Positions 29,619 through 37,704 of a stretch of 64,000 bases of DNA are shown piece by piece. This DNA is from Bordetella parapertussis (GTDB lineage Bacteria > Pseudomonadota > Gammaproteobacteria > Burkholderiales > SG8-41). The translations under genes were made by a program, and so were the position numbers. The DNA is taken from positions 45,345 to 109,344 of the forward strand of contig CAMATZ010000014.1 in the NCBI GenBank assembly GCA_945861275.1, written 5' to 3'. Every line of letters starts with the position of its first letter. Within the stretch, counting starts at the first letter, position 1. The notes below the pieces were generated by a model. It was given only the letters and a program-made list of their open reading frames with translations. It was not told where the DNA came from and searched no databases.

Positions 29619-30794
29619 TTAAGGCGGTGCGACCGGCGCCGGTTTCACCCGCCGCATCGTGCCCGCCACCAGTTTGTATTCAAACAAACGGCATTCCAGC
29701 GCGCCGTTAAAAAGCGGCGTGCGTTTGGATGCGGCGAGGCCGATTTTTTTTGCCAGTTGCATATCCGCCGACAACAGGTACGCCGTCCAGCCGCTGAATT
29801 TTTGCTTCAGCGCATCGCCCAGTTTGGGATAAAACGCCGCGAGCTCGTCGCGCTCTTCCATACGCACGCCGTAGGGCGGATTGGTGACGATGACACCCGC
29901 TGGCGCGGGTGCGGGCATTTCAAACACGTTGGCTTGCTTGAGCGCTACGCTGCCGGTCAACGCCAGTTCGTCGAGATTAGCGCGTGTCAGCTGCAGCGCA
30001 TCACCCCGCAGATCGGAGCCGTAAATAATTACTCTGCCCGGGTTGATTTCAGCAGCCTTGGCCTGGTGGCGCAGCGCATCCCAGGCGCGGGCATCGAAAT
30101 TCAACAGCTTCTCGAAGCCGAACGCACGGCCTATGCCGGGCGCACGGCAGGCCGCGATCAGCGCCGCTTCACACAAAATAGTACCGCTGCCGCACAGCGG
30201 ATCCAGCAGCGGCGTATCCGGTGTCCAGCCCGACAGCGCCAGCATGCCCGCCGCGAGATTTTCACGCAGTGGCGCTGCGCCCGCCTCGCGCCGGTAGCCG
30301 CGCTTGAACAGCGGTTCGCCTGACAGGTCGAGATACAAGGTGAGATCAGTGGCGGTGAGAAAGGCATGCACGCGCACGTCCGGTGCGTGCGTATCGATGC
30401 TCGGCCGCTGGCCGCCGCGCGCGCGAAACACGTCGCAGATCGCGTCCTTGATGCGCAGCGTGATGAAATCGAGGCTTTTCACCGGCGCCTTGTTCGCCGA
30501 TACGTTCACGCGCAAAGTGCATGCCACACTGAACCATGCGGGCCAGTCGAGCGCACGCGTGGCATCATAGATGTCCTGATCCGAACGGTAACGCGCCTGG
30601 CCCACACGCCACAACACACGGCTGGCAACGCGGCTGTGCAGATTGACGGCATAACCCAGCGTAAAAGCACCTGAAAAATGCACACCGCCATCGACGGCGC
30701 TAACACCCGCTGCCGCAAGCGCCGTGAGTTCCCTTGCGAGCACCTGTTCGAGGCCGCGCGGACAACTCGCGAAAAATTGCGCGTCCTTGCTCAA
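29619..30794 (-). CDS. THUMP-domain class I RNA methyltransferase (RlmL type)
   Basis: 391 residues: N-terminal ferredoxin-like/THUMP region (FASCPRGLEQVLARELTALAA ... TLRVNVSANKAPVKS) and a Rossmann methyltransferase with LDPLCGSGTILCEAALIA and the catalytic NPPYGVR. It corresponds to the N-terminal half of E. coli RlmKL, which makes m2G2445 in 23S rRNA; the RlmK half is absent, as in many betaproteobacteria. The stop lies 13 bases from the convergent pilU stop. Confidence 0.9.
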   Translation of the reverse strand: MSKDAQFFASCPRGLEQVLARELTALAAAGVSAVDGGVHFSGAFTLGYAVNLHSRVASRVLWRVGQARYRSDQDIYDATRALDWPAWFSVACTLRVNVSANKAPVKSLDFITLRIKDAICDVFRARGGQRPSIDTHAPDVRVHAFLTATDLTLYLDLSGEPLFKRGYRREAGAAPLRENLAAGMLALSGWTPDTPLLDPLCGSGTILCEAALIAACRAPGIGRAFGFEKLLNFDARAWDALRHQAKAAEINPGRVIIYGSDLRGDALQLTRANLDELALTGSVALKQANVFEMPAPAPAGVIVTNPPYGVRMEERDELAAFYPKLGDALKQKFSGWTAYLLSADMQLAKKIGLAASKRTPLFNGALECRLFEYKLVAGTMRRVKPAPVAPP

Positions 30795-30812
30795 CGTCTA
30801 TTCACAGACGCA

Positions 30813-31199
30813 TTACAGCTCAACGTAGACTTCAAACAAGACGCGCTGCCACGGATTGCGCGCCTGCGTGAGTTTGACGATGCGCGCCTTGACCGCGGCG
30901 CCGCGATCCATCTGCCGCGCGACATCGGCGTTTTCGCGGCGCGGAATGTAACCGAGCCGGCTGCCTTTCCATTCGATGCGCACGGCGTTGGCGTCATGCG
31001 CATTGTCGCGTTCGCGCACCAGCGTCAGCGCATCGCCCGCTTTCATCTCGTCCCACAGCGCCTTGCCGTCGTAGAACTGGAAACCCGCCAGCGGCGATTG
31101 CTGCACGATGATGCGGGCTTCGGCGCGCACGCTCCAGGGCATAGTGGCGAGCGCGGCGGCAAGCACGAGGGTGGCGAACGGCGCAGGCATCAGCATCAA
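30813..31199 (-). CDS. Exported stand-alone HIRAN-domain protein
   Basis: 128 residues: a signal peptide (hydrophobic core ATLVLAAALATMPWSVRA, cleavage near residue 26) followed by a single HIRAN domain with SPLAGFQFYDGKALWDEM, LTLVRERDNAHDANAVRIEW and LGYIPRRENADVARQMDRG. HIRAN domains in SNF2 helicases bind DNA 3' ends; a periplasmic version must do something else and its function is unknown. It overlaps the hemJ-like gene by four bases. Confidence 0.85.
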   Translation of the reverse strand: MMLMPAPFATLVLAAALATMPWSVRAEARIIVQQSPLAGFQFYDGKALWDEMKAGDALTLVRERDNAHDANAVRIEWKGSRLGYIPRRENADVARQMDRGAAVKARIVKLTQARNPWQRVLFEVYVEL

Positions 31200-31606
31200 A
31201 ACGGTTTGACCACGGTGAGCACAACAACCAGCAGCAGGATTATCGTCGGCACTTCATTAAACCACCGGTACCACACGTGTGAGCGCGTGTTACGACCCTG
31301 CTCGAACTTTGCCAGCAAGCGTCCGCAGGCATGATGATAACCGGCCAGTAGAATGACTAACACCAGTTTAAGCTGTAACCAGCCGCCGCCAAAACCGTAA
31401 CCCAGCCACAGCCACACGCCGAAGCCAAGCGCAAAAATCGCCAGCGGGGTCATGAAGCGATAGAGCTTGCGCGCCATGGTGATTAAACGCGCTTGCGCTG
31501 CGCTGTCGCGTTCCATCGCCATGTTCACCAGGATACGCGGCAAATAGAACAGGCCCGCGAACCATGCGATGACAAAGAAGATATGCAGTACTTTAACCCA
31601 TAACAT
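31196..31606 (-). CDS. hemJ: HemJ-like / CopD-family membrane protein
   Basis: 136 residues, four membrane helices, starting MLWVKVLHIFFVIAWFAGLFYLPRILV, very close to the HemJ consensus with the conserved His8; later KLVLVILLAGYHHACGR and NEVPTIILLLVV. HemJ oxidises protoporphyrinogen IX in bacteria lacking HemY/HemG. Symbol given because start, length and motifs agree; a copper-resistance CopD-like assignment is the alternative. Confidence 0.8.
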   Translation of the reverse strand: MLWVKVLHIFFVIAWFAGLFYLPRILVNMAMERDSAAQARLITMARKLYRFMTPLAIFALGFGVWLWLGYGFGGGWLQLKLVLVILLAGYHHACGRLLAKFEQGRNTRSHVWYRWFNEVPTIILLLVVVLTVVKPF

Positions 31607-31626
31607 ATTGCGTTTACCCGATACGC

Positions 31627-32397
31627 CTACTTAAGAATACGCTTTATCAGCAACTGCCGTGCAACAGCGTAGCTTACACCGGCGTAAACCAGCAGCACCA
31701 GCACATGCAGCCACGCCTGATCAGGCAGCATGCCGTTCATCAGCGGACGCGACAGCGCCACGGCGTGCGTCAGCGGCAGTAATTGCGCGGCCATTTGTGC
31801 GAGGGCGGGCAACTGCTCGAGCGGAAAAAACACGCCGCATAGCAGCATCATCGGCGTGATGGCCAGGGTGAAGTAATACATGAAAAAATCGTAACTGGGC
31901 GAGCATGCGGTGATGATCAGTCCCAGTCCCGCAAACACCAGACCGGTGAGCAGAATCACCGGCACGATCAACAACGCCAATGCCGAACCGACCAGTCCCA
32001 ACGCGCTCGCAACCACCAGCACCGCGCAGCCCGACAGCACGCTTTTGCTGGCCGCCCACACCCATTCTCCCAGCACCACATCGTCAAGCGTCAATGGCGC
32101 GTTGATGATGGCGTCCCAGGTGCGCTGCACATGCATGCGCGAAAACGCCGAATACATGGCCTCGAACGACGCCGTCATCATGGTCGAAGAACACACCACA
32201 CCGCCGGCGAGAAACGCCACGTAACTCACGCCCTGCATCTGCGGCAGCATGCTGCCGAGACCGTAACCGAGGCCCACCATATACAGCAGCGGATCGGCAA
32301 GGTTCCCCAGCACCGAGGGTATCGCCAGCTTGCGCCATACCAGCAGATTGCGGCGCCACACATGGAGGAAGCGGAGGGATGGTTGCATGATTGTCAA
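31627..32397 (-). CDS. ABC-2 type transporter permease (NodJ type)
   Basis: 256 residues with six membrane helices and the ABC-2 motif in YVAFLAGGVVCSSTMMTASFEAMYSAF, plus PMMLLCGVFFPLEQLPALAQ near the fifth helix. Probably the membrane part of an exporter with the ATPase encoded upstream; NodJ-type permeases export lipo-oligosaccharides or similar amphiphiles, but the substrate here is not known. A heptad element separates it from the ATPase gene. Confidence 0.87.
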   Translation of the reverse strand: MTIMQPSLRFLHVWRRNLLVWRKLAIPSVLGNLADPLLYMVGLGYGLGSMLPQMQGVSYVAFLAGGVVCSSTMMTASFEAMYSAFSRMHVQRTWDAIINAPLTLDDVVLGEWVWAASKSVLSGCAVLVVASALGLVGSALALLIVPVILLTGLVFAGLGLIITACSPSYDFFMYYFTLAITPMMLLCGVFFPLEQLPALAQMAAQLLPLTHAVALSRPLMNGMLPDQAWLHVLVLLVYAGVSYAVARQLLIKRILK

Positions 32398-32409
32398 TGG
32401 GTTAATACA

Positions 32410-32479
32410 GTGAAAAGTGAAGGGGTGAAGGAGTGAAGGGGGTACCCCATTTACTCATTCACCCATTCACTCCTTCACC
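32410..32479. repeat. Inverted heptad element, core type II, inside the ABC transporter operon
   Basis: Left arm GTGAAAA, GTGAAGGG, GTGAAGGA, GTGAAGG (32410-32439); core GGGGTACCCC (32439-32448); right arm ACTCATTCAC, CCATTCAC, TCCTTCAC (32453-32478). Same core as the element at 23411. Confidence 0.85.
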
Positions 32480-32484
32480 GATCG

Positions 32485-33411
32485 TCAGTCCCTCAACTCC
32501 CGCCCCGTCAATTTCAAAAACACATCCTCAAGATTGGCGCGGCGGTGCAAATAACGCATGTTGGTTTGCGCGCCGTGATGCGCCAGATCAGCGACCAGCG
32601 CCTGCGCGTCACGCGCATAGCAAAACACCGTTTCGCCATGTGTTTCACAGCGCTCGGCGAGATTGCCGCCAGTCGTCGCCGCCCATTCGCCGGCGCCATC
32701 GCCGTAAACTTCAACCACTTCCGCTTCGATATTCGCGGCGATCAGTTCGCGCGGCGTGCCAATGGAGATGATGCGCCCGTGATCCATGATGGCGAGACGG
32801 TGGCACAGGCGCTCGGCTTCTTCCATGAAATGCGTGGTGAGCAGCAGCGTTTTGCCGCGCAGCGTGAGCTGGCGCAAGCGCTCCCAGATGACATGCCGCG
32901 CCTGCGGGTCGAGCCCGGTGGTCGGTTCATCCAGAAACAACAAATCGGGATCGTTGACCAGCGCGCGCGCCAGCGTCAATCGCCGTTTCATGCCGCCCGA
33001 AAGCGTTTGTATACGCGCATCGGCGCGTGCAGCGAGGCCCGCGTATTCAAGCAATTCGGGTATGCGCCGTTCCAGTTCAAGGTGCGTGATGCCGAAATAA
33101 CGCCCATACACCAGCAGGTTTTCACGCACCGTGAAATCGGGGTCGAGATTGTCGAGTTGCGGCACCACGCCCACGCGCGTGCGGGCTTCGCGCGCGTGTG
33201 TCAAAACATCGTGATCCAGCAACGTGATGGCGCCGCTGTCGGGTTGGGTCAGGCCCAGCGCAAGACGCAGCGTGGTGGTTTTACCCGCGCCGTTGGGGCC
33301 GAGCAGGCCAAAACATTCGCCGGGCTTCAGTTCGAAATCCACGCCCGCAATGACCTCGCGGCCCTCATAACACTTGCGTAATCCGCTGACGGCCAGATGC
33401 GTCACGCGCAC
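32485..33411 (-). CDS. ABC transporter ATP-binding protein (NodI type)
   Basis: 308 residues: Walker [17 protein letters not shown] (~residue 35), Q-loop region [19 protein letters not shown], signature [16 protein letters not shown] (~residue 138) and Walker [15 protein letters not shown], then a C-terminal substrate- or partner-specific region. Energises the ABC-2 permease gene downstream. GTG start at 33411 overlaps the stop of the upstream hydrolase gene by ten bases. Confidence 0.92.
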   Translation of the reverse strand: MRVTHLAVSGLRKCYEGREVIAGVDFELKPGECFGLLGPNGAGKTTTLRLALGLTQPDSGAITLLDHDVLTHAREARTRVGVVPQLDNLDPDFTVRENLLVYGRYFGITHLELERRIPELLEYAGLAARADARIQTLSGGMKRRLTLARALVNDPDLLFLDEPTTGLDPQARHVIWERLRQLTLRGKTLLLTTHFMEEAERLCHRLAIMDHGRIISIGTPRELIAANIEAEVVEVYGDGAGEWAATTGGNLAERCETHGETVFCYARDAQALVADLAHHGAQTNMRYLHRRANLEDVFLKLTGRELRD

Positions 33412-34010
33412 CAGCGGCTAACGATTTGCGACAGCAGGTTTAGCCGGCCGTGAAAAAAATGTTCGCCGCCCGGCACCACCACCACCGGCAGATTTTGCGG
33501 ACGCGCCCAATCGAGTACGGCCGCCAGCGGCACCACATCATCGTGCTCGCCGTGAACAATCAGGGTATTTTCAGGAACCGTCTCGGTGGCAAAGCGATTC
33601 ACCGCCGCACCGACCAGCACCATGCGTTCACACGCTATGCGCCTGGCGACGCGCGTTTGCACAAAGCTGCCAAACGAAAAACCCGCCAGCAGCAGCGTTT
33701 GCGTATTAAAACGTGCCATGGCGTACTCGGCTACCGCGACCAGGTCATCGGTCTCGCCGATGCCTTTGTCGTGGCTGCCCGCGCTCGCACCCACGCCACG
33801 AAAATTCGGCCGTACCGCCACATAGCCCAAGCTGTAAAGCGTGCGTGCCAGCGTCGTCACCACCTTGTTGTCTTTGGCGCCACCCTGCAAAGGATGCGGA
33901 TGCGCAATCAGCGCGATGCCACGCCGCAGTGTGCCGGGATCGTTGATGTCGGTATCGATGTTGCCGGCGGGACCGGGGATGAGTACGCGTTCGGGGTGAG
34001 GGGGCGGCAT
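33402..34010 (-). CDS. Alpha/beta hydrolase (dienelactone-hydrolase-like)
   Basis: 202 residues. [12 protein letters not shown] near residue 30, [14 protein letters not shown], the nucleophile elbow GFSFGSFVQ with Ser ~109, [14 protein letters not shown] with the Asp, and a His in GGEHFFHG near the C-terminus: the layout of the YghX/COG2945 hydrolases. Substrate unknown. ATG 34010 lies just after a heptad element; the longer frame upstream reads through that repeat and is not used. Overlaps the ABC ATPase start. Confidence 0.85.
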   Translation of the reverse strand: MPPPHPERVLIPGPAGNIDTDINDPGTLRRGIALIAHPHPLQGGAKDNKVVTTLARTLYSLGYVAVRPNFRGVGASAGSHDKGIGETDDLVAVAEYAMARFNTQTLLLAGFSFGSFVQTRVARRIACERMVLVGAAVNRFATETVPENTLIVHGEHDDVVPLAAVLDWARPQNLPVVVVPGGEHFFHGRLNLLSQIVSRWCA

Positions 34011-34013
34011 GGG

Positions 34014-34099
34014 GCGTGAGAACCGTGAAAGGTGAAGGGTGAAGAGGGAAGGGTGGGTGATTGGGGGTGCCCCTTCCCCCTTCACCCTTCCCCCTTCAC
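34014..34099. repeat. Inverted heptad element, core type II, between ferredoxin and hydrolase genes
   Basis: Left arm GTGAGAACC, GTGAAAG, GTGAAGG, GTGAAGAGG, GAAGGGTGG (34018-34055); core GGGGGTGCCCC (34063-34073); right arm TTCCCCCTTCAC, CCTTCCCCCTTCAC (34074-34099). A degraded member of the type II core group. Confidence 0.8.
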
Positions 34100-34105
34100 G
34101 CAGCC

Positions 34106-34414
34106 CTAGATTTTCAGCCTCTCCACCACCCGCCCATGCACCAAATGCTCCTGCACGATTTCGTCGACGTCCTCCTGATCGACGTAGGTGTACCAGACCT
34201 CTTCCGGGTAAATCACCATTACCGGGCCTTCGTCGCAACGGTCGAGGCAGCCAGCCATGTTGACGCGCACCTTGCCCTTGCCGGAGAGCTTCAGAGATTT
34301 GACCTTGTCTTTGGCGTAGTCGCGAATCTTGCTCGCGCCATGGTCATTGCAGCAGTTGGCGCCGGTGTCGCGCTGGTTACAACAGAAAAAAACGTGCCGT
34401 TCATAATAGCTCAC
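34106..34414 (-). CDS. Thioredoxin-like [2Fe-2S] ferredoxin
   Basis: 102 residues. Cysteines at HVFFCCNQR, ANCCNDHGA and AGCLDRCDEGP match the C-x(n)-C...C-xxx-C pattern of the thioredoxin-like 2Fe-2S ferredoxins (Azotobacter FeSII/Shethna-like, NuoE-like fold). Likely a small soluble electron carrier. Its partner is not evident from the neighbours (VanZ gene upstream, hydrolase downstream). Confidence 0.9.
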   Translation of the reverse strand: MSYYERHVFFCCNQRDTGANCCNDHGASKIRDYAKDKVKSLKLSGKGKVRVNMAGCLDRCDEGPVMVIYPEEVWYTYVDQEDVDEIVQEHLVHGRVVERLKI

Positions 34415-34447
34415 GGGATAGCCCTCTCTTCATGGTGTAGCGTCGGA

Positions 34448-35605
34448 TTATAAATGTTTCGCGCGGTCAATGGATTGGCGTGGCCGGTTGCGCCACAATG
34501 CCACACACAAATAGGATAACGCGATCAGCGGCCACAGTTCCGATAATGCACGCAGTATTGCGGAAAAACTCAGAAAGTGACTGGCCTTGCCGCTGGTTAA
34601 TTGTGGCGGCAAACTGAAATAGGGGTTGTCAGGCGCGAGATTAATCACCGCCAATGCGATCACCAGGGACAACAGCGCCAGACTCAGGCGTGCGCTGCGG
34701 CCCAGCACAAGTATGCCGGCCAGCAGCGTCCCCCCCAGCATGAGGCCGAGCATAGCCCCCGGCGTCATCCACGCCCAGGCGCCCTGCGGTTTGCCCATAA
34801 ACGCGGTGATCAGCATTTTGCAGGCCAGTGCCGCCACGATGACAACGCCAATAACCAGGCCGCGGCGCGTCCCGGCACGCAGCAGCGTCGACAGCAGCAG
34901 GCCGATAGCCAGCAGATTGAAAAACACCACCGTCGCTTCCACTGACAGCAGACGGCTGGGCGTGTGAAAAAAATACGCGGGCAAATCAAATGTCCCACGC
35001 AGATTGCCGGTGCCAAAAACCTGGGTCAGCGGGTTCAAGTGCGTAACGATCCACAACACCGCCACCACGATGCCGATATCGATCAGCGCTCCCGGCATAA
35101 ACACGCGGTCGCGTAACGCGCCCAGGCGCGCGCCGATACGCCGCGACGGCAGAAACAGCGGCGCCGCCAGCGCGCCAATTAACGCGCCCGCGCCATTCGC
35201 CAGCACGTCGACGTTGGACGCGATGCGCGCCGGCAAAAACATTTGTATGCTTTCCATGCCGATGCTGATCCCAGCCGCCAGCAGCAAACCCGCCGCCACG
35301 GCGGCCATCGGCGGCAACCATAGACGCAGTCCGAGGGTTAGCATAAAGCCCAGCGGAATATACGCCGACACATTAATCAACACATCGCTGAACGTGATGT
35401 GGCGCGGCCAGGGCGCGGTGAGAAAGCCGTAAACATCTTCCGCCGGAAAACGCCAGCCACGAAACGGCTGCAGGCTGGCGTACATGATAACCAGCAGGTA
35501 AGCTAACGCCAGCACCAGTGACAACAGATAAACGTGCCGCGATTCCCCCGCCAGGGGGATCACCGTTGCATGCGCCACCCTATTCGATTCGGACCCGGAA
35601 ACCAT
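34448..35605 (-). CDS. VanZ-family integral membrane protein
   Basis: 385 residues with roughly ten hydrophobic segments; the N-terminal part has the VanZ-like pattern YASLQPFRGW ... DVLINVSAYIPLGFML ... GMESIQMFLPARIASNVDVLANGAGALIG. VanZ relatives are linked to teicoplanin resistance in Gram-positives but are common and uncharacterised in Gram-negatives. The ATG at 35605 coincides with the first base of the likely TTG start of the divergent DHH gene. Confidence 0.82.
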   Translation of the reverse strand: MVSGSESNRVAHATVIPLAGESRHVYLLSLVLALAYLLVIMYASLQPFRGWRFPAEDVYGFLTAPWPRHITFSDVLINVSAYIPLGFMLTLGLRLWLPPMAAVAAGLLLAAGISIGMESIQMFLPARIASNVDVLANGAGALIGALAAPLFLPSRRIGARLGALRDRVFMPGALIDIGIVVAVLWIVTHLNPLTQVFGTGNLRGTFDLPAYFFHTPSRLLSVEATVVFFNLLAIGLLLSTLLRAGTRRGLVIGVVIVAALACKMLITAFMGKPQGAWAWMTPGAMLGLMLGGTLLAGILVLGRSARLSLALLSLVIALAVINLAPDNPYFSLPPQLTSGKASHFLSFSAILRALSELWPLIALSYLCVALWRNRPRQSIDRAKHL

Positions 35606-36561
35606 TGCACAAATACTACGATATTTTCAACGGCGACGCCGACGGGCTGTGTGCGCTGCAGCAGCTGCGCCTGGAGGAACCGCGAGACGCAGAATTAATC
35701 ACCGGCGTTAAACGCGACATCCAGTTGCTCGCGCGCGTGAACGCGGATGCCGGCGATGAAATTACGGTGCTCGACATTTCACTCAAATCCAATGCCTCCG
35801 CGCTGGCGCGCTTGCTCGGGCGCGGCGTGAAGTGCCGTTATTTTGATCACCATGCGGCGGGCGTGATACCCGTGCATCCCGGCCTGAGCGCGCACATCGA
35901 CACCGCGCCCGATGTCTGCACCAGCCTCCTGGTGGATCGCTATCTGGCGGGCCGCCAGCGCCTGTGGGCGGTGGTGGCAGCGTTCGGTGACAATCTGGTC
36001 GCACCCGCGATACGCGCCGCGCAGCCACTGGAACTGGACCACAACGAGCTGGCGCGCCTGCACGAGTTGGGCGATTGCCTTAACTACAACGCCTACGGCG
36101 AGTCGATCGATGACCTGCATTACCACCCCGCCGATTTGTATCAGGCGATTGCGCCGTACGCCGATCCACGCGAATTCATGATCGATGAGCCGGTGTTCGA
36201 GGTGCTGAAGAACGCGTACACGGTGGACCTGCTACACGCCGAAGCGATCAAGCCGGAATTCGCCGGCGCTGGCGCCGCGCTTTATGTATTGCCTGACGCC
36301 GCGTGGAGCCGCCGCATCAACGGCATCCTCGGCAACCGTCTGGCGCAGGCGCATCCACGGCGCGCGCATGCCGTGCTGGTCACCAAAGCCGGCGGCTACA
36401 CTGTCAGCGTGCGCGCGCCGTTAAGCGCCCCGCAGGGCGCCGATGACCTGTGCTCGCGCTTCGCTGGCGGCGGCGGACGCAAAGGCGCGGCCGGCATCAA
36501 CCTGCTGCCGCCATCGCAGTTCGCGGCATTCGTCGCTGCCTTTCGCATGGCGTATCCGTGA
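35605..36561 (+). CDS. DHH-family phosphoesterase-like protein
   Basis: 318 residues from a TTG start: LHKYYDIFNGDADGLCALQQLRL, then VLDISLKSNASAL, the DHH motif in CRYFDHHAAG (~residue 80), and a C-terminal DHHA1-like GGGGRKGAAGINLLP. DHH proteins hydrolyse phosphodiesters, often short oligonucleotides or cyclic dinucleotides; substrate not known here. No ATG lies near the start of homology; an upstream start at 35518 would add residues that read the VanZ gene backwards, so TTG is preferred. Confidence 0.8.
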   Translation: MHKYYDIFNGDADGLCALQQLRLEEPRDAELITGVKRDIQLLARVNADAGDEITVLDISLKSNASALARLLGRGVKCRYFDHHAAGVIPVHPGLSAHIDTAPDVCTSLLVDRYLAGRQRLWAVVAAFGDNLVAPAIRAAQPLELDHNELARLHELGDCLNYNAYGESIDDLHYHPADLYQAIAPYADPREFMIDEPVFEVLKNAYTVDLLHAEAIKPEFAGAGAALYVLPDAAWSRRINGILGNRLAQAHPRRAHAVLVTKAGGYTVSVRAPLSAPQGADDLCSRFAGGGGRKGAAGINLLPPSQFAAFVAAFRMAYP

Positions 36562-36585
36562 CATGTCTGTGAACAGGCCTTAAAC

Positions 36586-37152
36586 ATGTTCGGCAATCTG
36601 TGGGGTAAAAAATCCGCACAGCAGCAGGACGATCAGGTGTGGAAAACGGCCGCGGCGTGCGTCAAAGGCCTGTGCCGCGAGACCGTCAAATCCGCAGGCG
36701 GCGGGCACAGCGTGATCGTGGTGTGTCTCACCATGGGGGCATTTGAGACGATGGATGCAGTGCTGGCCGCGCAGCAACCCGCGCATTGTCGTGATCGCTT
36801 CGGCCGCGATGCTTTGCGCGCGCGGCTGGCGCGCGCACAGGCCGGCGCGGGTAGCATCACCATCGCGCTTTGCGGCAGCTTGCCGCTGGACCCCGTGGCG
36901 ACGAGCGCTGCAGTGGAAATTCTTGTCCATGGCCGCAACGCGTCGCGCGCGGCGGACGCTGCGATCAAGCACTTTGCCGATCAGTTGGGGCCGCAGGCTT
37001 CGATTGCATTTCATCTGTCTCTGGAAGACGCGCTGCTCAAGCCGCTGTTGGCTTCGAGTCTGCCGCTGTTCGAGAAATTGGGACTGGCGGAAGATACAGC
37101 GCTGTCCCACGCGATGATCACGCGCAGCATTGCAAACGTCCAGGCGCCATAA
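36586..37152 (+). CDS. Hypothetical protein (188 aa)
   Basis: A soluble protein beginning MFGNLWGKKSAQQQDDQVWKT, with an Ala/Arg-rich middle (RARLARAQAGAGSITIALCGSLPLD) and a helical C-terminal part (SLEDALLKPLLASSLPLFEKLG). No signal peptide or membrane helix. It follows the DHH gene by 24 bases on the same strand and is probably co-transcribed with it. I do not recognise the family. Confidence 0.65.
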   Translation: MFGNLWGKKSAQQQDDQVWKTAAACVKGLCRETVKSAGGGHSVIVVCLTMGAFETMDAVLAAQQPAHCRDRFGRDALRARLARAQAGAGSITIALCGSLPLDPVATSAAVEILVHGRNASRAADAAIKHFADQLGPQASIAFHLSLEDALLKPLLASSLPLFEKLGLAEDTALSHAMITRSIANVQAP

Positions 37153-37173
37153 CTATATGTTTTTAATAAATAT

Positions 37174-37695
37174 TTAAGTGCTCTTCGCACGCAACGCAGC
37201 AACCTCCAGCAGGCCAAACGCGATCAGCCACCAGGTCGCGTCCCACGCATTCATCCACTTGCCGATGGTAAGCCAGTTTACGATCAACCCGCCGAGCGCC
37301 GCGTACAGCGTCACCGCGGTGGTGATGAACACGCGGCGATTCTCCGCCACCATGGCCGGGCGCCAAACGCCGATTTCCAGCAGGATTACCACGCCGATCC
37401 ACAAGCAAAGATTGGCGGCATCGAGCCATTCTTGTTCGCGCACATAGAGTACCGCGGTGACGCTGATGGCCAGTGTCGCAGCGAGGCGCGCGCCACGCAT
37501 CGCGGCGCGTGCCCACTTCACATGTGACAGCCGCTGGTTGGTGGTTTCGAGCAGGAACAGAATCAGCAGCGCGTACCATGCCACCGACTCCAGCGCCTCG
37601 CTGAAGCGGCCCGCGACGATATAGTAGATGGTGTTGCAGGCGAGCACGCCGCAAATGACCGCGCCATATCGTAGCTCAAGCGGATACGCGGCCAT
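37174..37695 (-). CDS. Hypothetical membrane protein (173 aa)
   Basis: Four to five hydrophobic segments (AVICGVLACNTIYYIVAG; YALLILFLLETTNQRL; LAATLAISVTAVLYV; LCLWIGVVILLEIGVWRP; VTLYAALGGLIVNWL), with a conserved-looking WDATWWLIAFGLLE near the end. Starts nine bases after the symporter gene on the same strand and is probably its operon partner. Function unknown. Confidence 0.75.
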   Translation of the reverse strand: MAAYPLELRYGAVICGVLACNTIYYIVAGRFSEALESVAWYALLILFLLETTNQRLSHVKWARAAMRGARLAATLAISVTAVLYVREQEWLDAANLCLWIGVVILLEIGVWRPAMVAENRRVFITTAVTLYAALGGLIVNWLTIGKWMNAWDATWWLIAFGLLEVAALRAKST

Positions 37696-37704
37696 GAGCC
37701 CGGA

